Assembly: GCA_023663505.1 (NCBI GenBank)
Contig: JAMPHH010000079.1
Location: forward strand, 1 to 12,210
Length of the DNA stretch: 12,210 bases
Source of the DNA: Muribaculum sp.
GTDB taxonomy: Bacteria > Bacillota > Clostridia > Lachnospirales > Lachnospiraceae
Direction of reading: 5' to 3'
Position 1 is the stretch's first letter. Every line of letters starts with the position of its first letter. The translations under genes were made by a program, and so were the position numbers. Below the pieces are notes generated by a model. The model was given only the letters and a program-made list of their open reading frames with translations. It was not told the origin of the DNA and made no database searches. This document shows, piece after piece, positions 1-6,427 of this stretch.

Positions 1-45
1 CCGCCTCCCTAAGACGGCGCTCTAACCAAGCTGAGCCACACCCCG
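1..45 (-). tRNA. tRNA-Pro (anticodon AGG), 5' part only
   Basis: Read on the minus strand from 45 down to 1, the sequence folds as the first 43-45 positions of a tRNA: acceptor strand CGGGGTG, the TG pair, a 4-bp D stem (GCTC/GAGC) around a loop containing TTGGTT, then a 5-bp anticodon stem (CCGTC/GGCGG) closing the 7-base loop TTAGGGA. The anticodon is AGG at 10-8, which reads the proline codon CCU. C at position 1 and the TTNGGGA loop are typical of bacterial tRNA-Pro. The variable loop, T arm and 3' acceptor strand lie outside the window. The call is firm apart from the missing half. Confidence 0.9.
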
Positions 46-58
46 AAACACAAGTGAT

Positions 59-87
59 ATTATAACCTGTATTTCTTAAAAATGCAA
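59..87 (-). promoter_or_regulatory. Sigma-70-type promoter of the tRNA-Pro gene
   Basis: On the minus strand, TTGCAT (87-82) and a perfect TATAAT (64-59) are separated by exactly 17 bases. The -10 box ends 13 bases before the first tRNA base, which fits transcription starting a few bases upstream of the mature 5' end. Confidence 0.85.
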
Positions 88-121
88 TATCTTTTTCATA
101 AAAAAAATATACAAAAATATA

Positions 122-146
122 CAAAATTTATCTGAACAGATTTTTA
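122..146 (-). terminator. Weak possible terminator after the coiled-coil gene
   Basis: About 20 bases past the stop of the small coiled-coil gene, the minus strand has a short hairpin (ATCT with AGAT around GTTC, plus flanking A/T pairs). It is followed within 30 bases by T-rich stretches, including a run of eight T. The stem is short and A/T-only, so this is a tentative call. The whole 46-165 stretch is very A/T-rich and otherwise holds only the tRNA promoter. Confidence 0.25.
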
Positions 147-165
147 CACAATAATATACATGGTT

Positions 166-498
166 TTATGCTGTTGTAGCCATAAGCTCTGCAACCTTAG
201 CCTTAAGTCTGTCAACCTCACCAGACAGAAGATTAACCTTTACTTCATAGGCAAGGTTTTTATCGGCTGCCGGTATAGCCTGATTCAGCTTTCTTGTAAG
301 ATCGATAAAATTCTCTGCTATCAGCTGTATACTCTTTTCAATACTGTTTTCAATATGTAATTCAATAGCTGTTGTGCGCAGCTTTAGCTCCTGTATATCT
401 GCTTTTATCTCCTGTATTTCTGCATTCATATTTTGTATTTCTGATTTTGTTCCCCGCACTTCAGAAAGAATAATATCAAGCTTTTCACTGTCCATCAT
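166..498 (-). CDS. Small coiled-coil protein of unknown function
   Basis: A 110-residue soluble, acidic protein with no signal peptide or membrane segment. Residues about 4-45 show a clean heptad pattern of I, L and V spaced by E, K and Q, predicting a parallel coiled coil. A second amphipathic helix covers residues about 50-72, and a third, V/L-rich and lysine-rich, covers about 84-106; the link between them contains a proline. The start at 498 (ATG ATG GAC) has a good ribosome binding site, GGAGG at 510-506, seven bases upstream. It has its own promoter and stands alone between the AI-2E-family gene and tRNA-Pro. I do not recognise the family; short coiled-coil proteins of this kind are common hypothetical proteins in clostridia. 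Oligomerisation is the only property the sequence supports. Confidence 0.8.
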   Translation of the reverse strand: MMDSEKLDIILSEVRGTKSEIQNMNAEIQEIKADIQELKLRTTAIELHIENSIEKSIQLIAENFIDLTRKLNQAIPAADKNLAYEVKVNLLSGEVDRLKAKVAELMATTA

Positions 499-554
499 AT
501 AACTGCCTCCTTATCACGGGTATAGTATCGATTGCTTTATTATTGATTATCTAA

Positions 555-583
555 AGTATACCACGTTTCATTTGCAAAGTCTA
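555..583 (-). promoter_or_regulatory. Probable promoter of the small coiled-coil gene
   Basis: On the minus strand, TAGACT (583-578) is followed after 17 bases by TATACT (560-555). The -35 box matches TTGACA at four of six positions and the -10 box matches TATAAT at five of six. It lies in the 100-bp gap after the AI-2E-family gene and about 57 bases before the start codon. No terminator hairpin is visible between that gene's stop and this promoter, so read-through is also possible. Confidence 0.55.
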
Positions 584-600
584 TAAATTCTTTAATCTTT

Positions 601-1974
601 TTAATCTTTTTTCTTCTCCCCTGCCTTGGCTGCCGCTACACTGCCACCGCACCTTTTCGCCGCATTACGGCTATTGACGTCCTCCCGAAGCAGTGCATAG
701 AGCGTGGCAAGCAGCGGGATAAAGAAAAGTATCCCCGCCACTCCAAAAAAGCTCGCGCCAAGACTCACCGCCATCAATACCCATATGGAAGGAAGACCCA
801 CAGAGCTGCCCACCACCCTCGGATAAATCAGATTCCCCTCTATTTGCTGCAGTATCAAAAACATCACCACAAACCACACCGCCATGACCGGACTTTCCAA
901 CAGGATCAAAAATGCCCCCACCACACAACCGATAAAAGCTCCCACCACGGGAATCAGGGCGGTGAACGCAATCAGGACACCCACCATAAACGCATAGGGC
1001 ATCCTGAAAACAGTCATCGTCACTACAAACATCACCCCGAGGATCACCGCTTCCACGCATTGTCCCGTGATAAAATTACTGAAATTCGTATTGAGCAGCG
1101 CAAGTACCTTTAATACTTTTGCCCCCGCCGCATACGGCAGATAAGCAGACAAGACCCGCCTCCCCTGATTGGCAAGCTTCTCCTTTTGACTCAAAATATA
1201 CAATGCGAAGATAAAAGCAATCAATCCGTTCACTACCCCGCTGATAATGCTGCCCGCAACATTCACGGTAGAGGTGAGCATGCTGCCCACGCCATTCTGC
1301 AAAAATCCCGAGACCACCGCAATGACGCCGTCCCAGTTGATCTCAATCTGCTCCAACTGCGCCACCTGCTCCTTAAGCTGCGGGTACTCTGTGCTATAAC
1401 GCTCCAAAAGCTTAATGGAATCATTGATAAATAAAGGAATCTCCTGCCCAAGCTTTGCCACCGCCTGAGAGAGCTGCGGAATCACGGTTCCCATGACAAC
1501 CGCAAGTATCAACGCCAGAAAAAGCATCGCCCCCACCATGCTGACAGGACGCTTTGCCTTGTCTGCATACTTACCTTTCCATTTACCAAGCAGCTTTTCC
1601 TCAATCCACTTCATGGGAAGATTTAGTACAAAGGCTATGACTCCCCCATACAGAAAGGGCTTAACGATACCCAAAATCCAGACTGCTCCCTGATAAATTC
1701 TGCCACTGTAGACAAGCCCCAACACCAAAACCGCTGCAAACACCATCAACCCACAAATCTGTTTAATCTTCCGCTCACTAAATTTATCATTATAAAATTT
1801 GTCTTCCGCAGCTTTATCTTTTATGGCATTATCCTTCATGAATTTATCTCCCATATCTTTATTTTTTTCAAATCTACTATCGCTCACATTCTCATTGGAC
1901 TTATTGTCCCTGCCCATGTTTTTCATTGCATTTCCTTTTCTTCTTTGTGTTCCCACCTTGCTCACCTTTGTCAC
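601..1974 (-). CDS. AI-2E family (PerM/YdiK-like) membrane transport protein
   Basis: A 457-residue multi-pass membrane protein of the AI-2E transporter family (formerly UPF0118), whose members include proposed exporters of autoinducer-2 and Na+/H+ antiporters; the substrate here is unknown. Hydrophobic segments lie at about 72-92, 97-120, 145-165, 240-262, 303-324, 328-358, 361-378 and 395-428. The stretch 381-425, with N-x-x-x-P near 381-385, the GLPS motif at 393-396 and a glycine-rich C-terminal helix, is the family signature. A soluble segment at about 166-235 separates helices 3 and 4, as usual for the family. The first 70 residues are a hydrophilic lysine/aspartate-rich extension. The GTG start at 1974 has AAGGAG (1987-1982) seven bases upstream and lies one base after the aldolase stop; an ATG at 1926 (codon 17) with AAGGAA upstream is an alternative start. 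It is the last gene of the operon. Confidence 0.88.
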   Translation of the reverse strand: MTKVSKVGTQRRKGNAMKNMGRDNKSNENVSDSRFEKNKDMGDKFMKDNAIKDKAAEDKFYNDKFSERKIKQICGLMVFAAVLVLGLVYSGRIYQGAVWILGIVKPFLYGGVIAFVLNLPMKWIEEKLLGKWKGKYADKAKRPVSMVGAMLFLALILAVVMGTVIPQLSQAVAKLGQEIPLFINDSIKLLERYSTEYPQLKEQVAQLEQIEINWDGVIAVVSGFLQNGVGSMLTSTVNVAGSIISGVVNGLIAFIFALYILSQKEKLANQGRRVLSAYLPYAAGAKVLKVLALLNTNFSNFITGQCVEAVILGVMFVVTMTVFRMPYAFMVGVLIAFTALIPVVGAFIGCVVGAFLILLESPVMAVWFVVMFLILQQIEGNLIYPRVVGSSVGLPSIWVLMAVSLGASFFGVAGILFFIPLLATLYALLREDVNSRNAAKRCGGSVAAAKAGEKKKD

Positions 1975-1975
1975 C

Positions 1976-3010
1976 TTACAGCTCCTTCACCGCCCGCACC
2001 AAAGCCCCCACACTCTCCTCCTTCGTCGCCCAGCTGGTGCAGAAGCGAACCACACTGTGCGCCTCATCTATGCGATGATCATAGCTGAATCCAAAGTTCT
2101 CCTTCAGACGCGCCAAATGCTCGTCCGGCATCACCACGAAAATCTGATTGGTGTGGTTAGGCGCCACAAATTCATAGCCCTTATCTCTAAAGGCTCCCCG
2201 CAGTCTCTCCGCCAAGGCAACCGCGCGAGCGGAAATCTCAAAATACAAATCGTCAGTAAAAAGCGTGTCAAACTGCAGGCCAAGCAGCCGTCCCTTCGCC
2301 AACATCCCGCCCTTTTGCTTGATCAGATATCGAAAATCCTCCTTCAAGGCGTCCGAGCTGATGACTACCGCCTCCCCGAACAACGCCCCCACCTTGGTGC
2401 CGCCGATATAGAACGCATCCGTCAGCTCCGCAATATCGGGAAGCGTCAGATCATTGTCCGAAGCCGCCAGACCATACCCCAGTCTCGCGCCGTCCATGAA
2501 CAGGTACAGACCGTATTTTTGACAGACCGCATATAATTCCCGAAGCTCCGCCTTGCCGTAAATCGTTCCCAGCTCCGTGGGATTGGAAACATAGACCAGC
2601 TTTGGCTGCACCATATGCTCAAAGCTATCATTGTGCTTGTGCTCCAAATACGCCCTCTCTACCTGCACCGCAGTGATCTTGCCGTCCTCACTTGGCAGCC
2701 CGAGTACCTTATGCCCACAGGACTCCACCGCCCCTGTCTCATGGACATTGATATGCCCCGTGACCGCACAAAGCACCCCCTGATGAGGGCGCAGAGCCGC
2801 GTCGATCACGGTCATATTGGTCTGGGTGCCTCCCACCAGAAAATGCACCGCGAGCTCCTCCCTGCCGCATAGCTCACGTATTTTATCCGCAGCCCTCTGA
2901 CAATAGATATCCTCTCCATACCCTGCCGTCTGCTCCATATTCGTCTCCATCAGACGCTCCAGAATCCTAGGGTGCGCGCCCTCATTATAATCACACTGGA
3001 ATAAAAACAT
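1976..3010 (-). CDS. ltaE: Threonine aldolase-family PLP enzyme (beta-eliminating lyase fold)
   Basis: A 344-residue soluble PLP enzyme of fold type I, in the family of low-specificity L-threonine aldolases, which split threonine or allo-threonine to glycine and acetaldehyde. Visible marks are the N-terminal Asp-Tyr-Asn-Glu-Gly-Ala-His-Pro segment (7-14), the phosphate-binding G60-G-T-Q-T-N65, His86/His90 near the cofactor ring, D173-G-A-R176 for the pyridine nitrogen, and the likely Schiff-base lysine K206 in Gly-Gly-Thr-Lys. Length fits the family (about 340). The ATG at 3010 keeps the conserved N terminus; AAGGAG is only one base away, so AGAGG at 3022-3018 may be the effective binding site. 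The gene starts 12 bases after the dipeptidase stop, implying coupled translation. Whether it prefers threonine, allo-threonine or another beta-hydroxy amino acid cannot be read from sequence. Confidence 0.85.
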   Translation of the reverse strand: MFLFQCDYNEGAHPRILERLMETNMEQTAGYGEDIYCQRAADKIRELCGREELAVHFLVGGTQTNMTVIDAALRPHQGVLCAVTGHINVHETGAVESCGHKVLGLPSEDGKITAVQVERAYLEHKHNDSFEHMVQPKLVYVSNPTELGTIYGKAELRELYAVCQKYGLYLFMDGARLGYGLAASDNDLTLPDIAELTDAFYIGGTKVGALFGEAVVISSDALKEDFRYLIKQKGGMLAKGRLLGLQFDTLFTDDLYFEISARAVALAERLRGAFRDKGYEFVAPNHTNQIFVVMPDEHLARLKENFGFSYDHRIDEAHSVVRFCTSWATKEESVGALVRAVKEL

Positions 3011-3022
3011 GCTCCTTACCTC

Positions 3023-4525
3023 TCAATCCTTGGCGGCAAGCAATTTTACCAGATATTCCCACACCCTTCTCGTGGAGGATATACTCAGGGTCTCCTCCGT
3101 GGTGTGGATATCCTTCATATCCGGTCCGATCGCCACACAATCCAAATCCTTGATCTTGCTGCCCAAAATCCCACACTCCAAACCCGCATGAATCGCCTCC
3201 ACCTTGGGGTCCGTGCCATACATTTCCCGATAAACCCGAATCATTTTCTCCCGCAGGGGAGAATCTGCCCGATACTTCCAGCCGGGATAATCCCCCGTCA
3301 CCTCGCAGAACCCGCCCGTCAGCTTGGTGAGCGCAACAAGCTTCGCGATCAGAGCCTTCTTCGCGCTCTCCACGCTGCTCCTCACTGCAAAATCCGCAGT
3401 CAGCGCCCATGCCCCGTCACTCTGCTCCGCAAAGCTCAAAATCCCCAGATTCAGCGAGGTCTCCACCAATCCCCCGATATCCGCACTCATTCCCTGCACA
3501 CCGTTGGGACACACATGCAAAAATGCCGCCGCCCGCTTGGTGTCCTCCACGGTGACTGCCAAAGCCTGCTGCCGCTTGTTATCTCTTTTCCAGCTCATTT
3601 GAAAGCCCGGGTCCTTCACGGCAAGCTCATCTGCAATCTCCATCATCAAATCCTCCAGACACTCGTCAAATTCATTGGAATTATAAGGCTCCCCCGCGAT
3701 TCTCTCCCCAAGCTCGCTCTGCGACGGAATCAACAGCTCCGCCTTCGTCTCTCTGGCTATGGCATTATCCGCCAGACCACCCTGTACGCTCACAAGCTGA
3801 ATCGGCATTTTCTCCGCAAGACTCCACAACACCCTGCCAAACAGGGAGTTAGAATTCCCCCGCTCCTTATGAATCTCCTCTCCGGAATGTCCGCCCAAAA
3901 GCCCGCCAATCGTAAGCTCACAGACGAAGCCCTCCGTCTCACTTCTCTCCATAGGCAGCCGACATTTCACCCTTGCGCCGCCTGCGCAGCTCGTGAGGAA
4001 GATTCCCTCCCCCTCGGAATCCAGATTCAACAGACGGTTTCCCTTTAGCATAGAGACGTCGATCGCTCTGGCGCCATCCATGCCCGTCTCCTCGTCCACG
4101 GTAAAGATCACCTCCAGACGCGGGTGCTGCAGCTCCTTAGAATCCAACACAGCCAAGCCGTAAGCCACCGCGATACCGTCATCACCGCCCAGACTGGTCC
4201 CCTCCGCATACACACGATCGCCCTCGACAGCCACTCTCAGCCCCTCCGTCCGCATATTTATATCACAGTCCGGCTTCTTCACCGCCACCATATCCATGTG
4301 TCCCTGCAGTATCAGGGCAGGCTCCTGCTCATACCCTGCCGTGGCGTCCTTAAAGATAATCACGTTCTTCACCGCGTCCTGAATCACCTCAAGCCCATGT
4401 TCCTTGGCAAAGGCAACCAGATAATCGCTGATGCGCCCCACATTGCCGGAGCCGTGCGGAATCTTTGTCAGCTCCTCAAAATAATAAAACACCTTCCTTG
4501 GCTCTAAATCGGATAAAACTCCCAT
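3023..4525 (-). CDS. pepD: Aminoacyl-histidine dipeptidase (PepD-like, M20 family)
   Basis: A 500-residue cytoplasmic metallopeptidase of the M20 family, PepD/carnosinase type, which cleaves Xaa-His and other dipeptides using two zinc ions. Expected ligands and catalytic residues are all present: His76 and Asp78 in Gly-His-Met-Asp, Asp115 in Gly-Gly-Asp-Asp-Gly (bridging), the Glu145-Glu146 pair in Val-Asp-Glu-Glu-Thr-Gly (general base and ligand), Asp169 in Leu-Asp-Ser-Glu, and His474 in Asp-Ile-His-Thr-Thr-Glu-Glu near the C terminus. The central lid/dimerisation domain lies between about residues 190 and 395. The start at 4525 is chosen because GGAGG (4537-4533) sits seven bases upstream; an in-frame ATG 14 codons earlier (4567) lacks such a site. 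It probably feeds peptide-derived amino acids into metabolism together with the following aldolase. Confidence 0.9.
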   Translation of the reverse strand: MGVLSDLEPRKVFYYFEELTKIPHGSGNVGRISDYLVAFAKEHGLEVIQDAVKNVIIFKDATAGYEQEPALILQGHMDMVAVKKPDCDINMRTEGLRVAVEGDRVYAEGTSLGGDDGIAVAYGLAVLDSKELQHPRLEVIFTVDEETGMDGARAIDVSMLKGNRLLNLDSEGEGIFLTSCAGGARVKCRLPMERSETEGFVCELTIGGLLGGHSGEEIHKERGNSNSLFGRVLWSLAEKMPIQLVSVQGGLADNAIARETKAELLIPSQSELGERIAGEPYNSNEFDECLEDLMMEIADELAVKDPGFQMSWKRDNKRQQALAVTVEDTKRAAAFLHVCPNGVQGMSADIGGLVETSLNLGILSFAEQSDGAWALTADFAVRSSVESAKKALIAKLVALTKLTGGFCEVTGDYPGWKYRADSPLREKMIRVYREMYGTDPKVEAIHAGLECGILGSKIKDLDCVAIGPDMKDIHTTEETLSISSTRRVWEYLVKLLAAKD

Positions 4526-4545
4526 CACAATACCTCCTGACCGCT

Positions 4546-4568
4546 TGTGACTATCCCTATTCGTCACA
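4546..4568. repeat. Inverted repeat in the pepD leader
   Basis: TGTGAC at 4546-4551 and GTCACA at 4563-4568 form perfect 6-bp arms around 11 bases, eight bases upstream of the pepD Shine-Dalgarno sequence. It could be an operator or a small leader hairpin; the spacing does not fit a CRP/FNR site. The remaining 101-bp gap between the cyclase and pepD contains no convincing promoter or terminator. Confidence 0.35.
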
Positions 4569-4626
4569 GCTTCTTGTCCAAATCCACGTCCATTCCAGTA
4601 TATTCATACACTTTGTATACATATAA

Positions 4627-6267
4627 CTATGCCCCGTCCGCTTCCCGATAAACCTTCATACGCTGCTTCTCCTGATACATTATCTCATCTGCCCTGCGCA
4701 TCGTATCGTCCAAGGTCTGATCCTTCGAGGAGTCATAGATTCCATAACCGACAGCCACGCTCACGGGCACCACAAACCCCATGCGATTCTTCTCTTTTAA
4801 CACATTTTTAAACTGCAGGAGCTTACTCTTGATATCATTCTCGTTTCTAAAAGGCATCATGACGCAAAACTCGTCTCCGCCAATCCTGTAACAGTTCCCG
4901 TCAAGACCAAAAATCTGTTTCAAAACACCTGAGACCATCGTGATGTATTGATCCCCGTATTCATGCCCATATGTATCATTGCACTTTTTCAGGTCATTCA
5001 AATCAAACATAAAGAGCACCGTGGGCGGGATCTTCGCCTGATGCGTCTTTTGATCCTGTATCATGCGGCTTTCCTTATCCCGATTGAACGCAGTGCGGTT
5101 ATACACCCCTGTCAGCTCGTCCATAAATGCAAGCCTGCGATATATCTCGCTCTCCCTTGCTCTCTCCATCATCACGCGGTTCTTTCGCAGGCTCACGGTT
5201 CCCATCACGACAATATAGAACAAGAATCCGATGCTGCCGTATGGCGTGCTTTCATGAACGATACGATATATTATAAGCTCGCAAATGGTTGCCGCCATAA
5301 TGACCAAAACGCAGATAATATTGATCTGCAGCTCCTTGGAAATCTTGTAGACAACCACCTCGTGAATACTCATCGCGATCACTACCACGATGAACAAGCC
5401 GAGACAAGCATGGGTCAGCCAAAGGCTTTCCCGCAAATCCCACACGCCTGCCACCTGCAGCAAAACGCGGACAAGCACCACGCCGAGATTCACGTAACAG
5501 CAGATTTTCCAGAGTGGGAAGTCTCTGTTATGATACATATGCCTGAGGAATAAAAGAAAAAGGATCGGCATACACATCAGCATCATATGATCCAAATACA
5601 CCAACGCGATCTTAGCGGAAATATACAATTCCAAAATCTGTGACTCACATATAGACCACGTTCCCAGCATGATCGCAAAGGAGGAAAAATGCTGCAGCGA
5701 GCGGTCGGTATCCTTATTTTCCTTCCTGACCACAAGCCAATCATACGCCTTTAAAATACAGCCCGCCAAGATAATTGTCAGCGCAACCAGAAAGCGCGCC
5801 ACTCTCTCACGCACGACCATACGCTCCACGTTCATGCGCGAGCCATAATAAAAGTCCCGACTGGGATAGCTGTCCGCATATACGGGCGTCACCTCGAACT
5901 CAATCTCCTTCCCCCTATCCTCGTCAGTGAGCGTGATAAAGCTCCAGTGATATCCCGTTGTCCTGATGGTCGCGCCGTCGGGAATAGTCAGCGCGAACAC
6001 CTCCTCCCCGCCGATTCGAGCGCGAAACTCCATATGCGCGGTTCGATATGCCACGACCCTTCCCGCAATATCCTCGTCAGGAAGCAGTGTTTTATAATAA
6101 TAGACACCCTCCGATTCCGTCTCCTCCATACGCTCGCCCCACGATTCCGCCAAGGTATCCTCCTTGCGGTTGTAGGAGACATACTCCTGCGAGCGCACAG
6201 TGACGCCCGCATGTATCATCATTCCTATGATAAGAAAAAGACATATATTCACAAGCCATTTGTCCAT
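4627..6267 (-). CDS. Membrane-anchored diguanylate cyclase (7-TM sensor plus GGDEF)
   Basis: A 546-residue protein expected to make cyclic di-GMP from two GTP. An N-terminal hydrophobic helix (about 4-23) acts as signal anchor, followed by an extracytoplasmic beta-rich region (about 25-155). Then come seven hydrophobic segments (about 157-179, 195-214, 217-242, 251-273, 282-301, 314-337, 343-361), resembling the 7TMR-DISM arrangement of membrane sensors. The GGDEF domain begins near Asp383 (Met-Asp-Glu-Leu-Thr-Gly) and has the intact catalytic loop R461-I-G-G-D-E-F467 plus Asp422 for metal binding. The upstream segment at 453-456 is Phe-Gly-Leu-Asp, so the Arg of the usual RxxD inhibitory site is absent. 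No EAL or HD-GYP domain is attached. The ATG at 6267 has GGAGGG about seven bases upstream. It stands first in a probable operon with pepD. Confidence 0.9.
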   Translation of the reverse strand: MDKWLVNICLFLIIGMMIHAGVTVRSQEYVSYNRKEDTLAESWGERMEETESEGVYYYKTLLPDEDIAGRVVAYRTAHMEFRARIGGEEVFALTIPDGATIRTTGYHWSFITLTDEDRGKEIEFEVTPVYADSYPSRDFYYGSRMNVERMVVRERVARFLVALTIILAGCILKAYDWLVVRKENKDTDRSLQHFSSFAIMLGTWSICESQILELYISAKIALVYLDHMMLMCMPILFLLFLRHMYHNRDFPLWKICCYVNLGVVLVRVLLQVAGVWDLRESLWLTHACLGLFIVVVIAMSIHEVVVYKISKELQINIICVLVIMAATICELIIYRIVHESTPYGSIGFLFYIVVMGTVSLRKNRVMMERARESEIYRRLAFMDELTGVYNRTAFNRDKESRMIQDQKTHQAKIPPTVLFMFDLNDLKKCNDTYGHEYGDQYITMVSGVLKQIFGLDGNCYRIGGDEFCVMMPFRNENDIKSKLLQFKNVLKEKNRMGFVVPVSVAVGYGIYDSSKDQTLDDTMRRADEIMYQEKQRMKVYREADGA

Positions 6268-6318
6268 GCCCGAGCCCTCCGTCCAAAGTCACCGGATAAA
6301 GTACCGATAACTGTTCTT

Positions 6319-6347
6319 ATTTTACCAAGCATGGGCATGAATGTCAA
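6319..6347 (-). promoter_or_regulatory. Strong sigma-70-type promoter of the cyclase-pepD operon
   Basis: The minus strand carries a perfect TTGACA (6347-6342) and TAAAAT (6324-6319), separated by 17 bases, about 50 bases upstream of the cyclase ATG. This is one of the best promoter matches in the window. It probably drives the cyclase and, by read-through, the dipeptidase, aldolase and AI-2E-family genes. Confidence 0.8.
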
Positions 6348-6370
6348 AATGAAATGATAAATCTTATGGC

Positions 6371-6396
6371 TCACCAATGCCTGAAAAGCATTGTGA
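6371..6396. terminator. Possible terminator hairpin after the efflux operon
   Basis: TCACCAATGC and GCATTGTGA form a 9-bp stem with one bulged base around CTGAAAA, located about 30 bases past the permease stop. On the minus strand the hairpin is followed by only scattered T, and a T-rich stretch lies on the plus-strand side, so terminator strength is doubtful. A second, overlapping pairing (GTGAT with ATCAC, 6394-6412) competes with it. Its position between two minus-strand operons is its best support. Confidence 0.35.
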
Positions 6397-6427
6397 TGGT
6401 TTTCTTATCACTTCATGGTCACAGAGC

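Noticed and set aside
592..609. Tandem 9-bp duplication (TTAATCTTT twice) at the AI-2E-family gene stop codon
   Set aside because: Low-complexity A/T sequence; it changes neither the reading frame nor any clear signal, so it is probably chance or slippage.
844..1113. A histidine-rich plus-strand frame that could look like a metal-binding peptide
   Set aside because: It is the complement of codons for Met, Val, Gly and Trp in the membrane helices of the AI-2E-family protein; there is no start context.
1799..2536. A 245-codon plus-strand frame across the aldolase/AI-2E gene junction
   Set aside because: It is antisense to two well-supported genes, and its composition (His, Arg, Gln and Leu rich) is that of a shadow. 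The hydrophobic start is the complement of the charged N-terminal extension.
3104..4048. A 314-codon open frame on the plus strand opposite pepD
   Set aside because: It lies entirely over the coding part of the dipeptidase, which has complete family motifs. The antisense translation is rich in His, Arg, Leu and Pro with no recognisable motif or good ribosome binding site, as expected for a shadow frame in GC-rich coding DNA.
4546..4568. A CRP/FNR-type binding site from TGTGA...TCACA
   Set aside because: The half-sites are 13 bases apart instead of six, which does not fit CRP or FNR binding; it is kept only as an inverted repeat.
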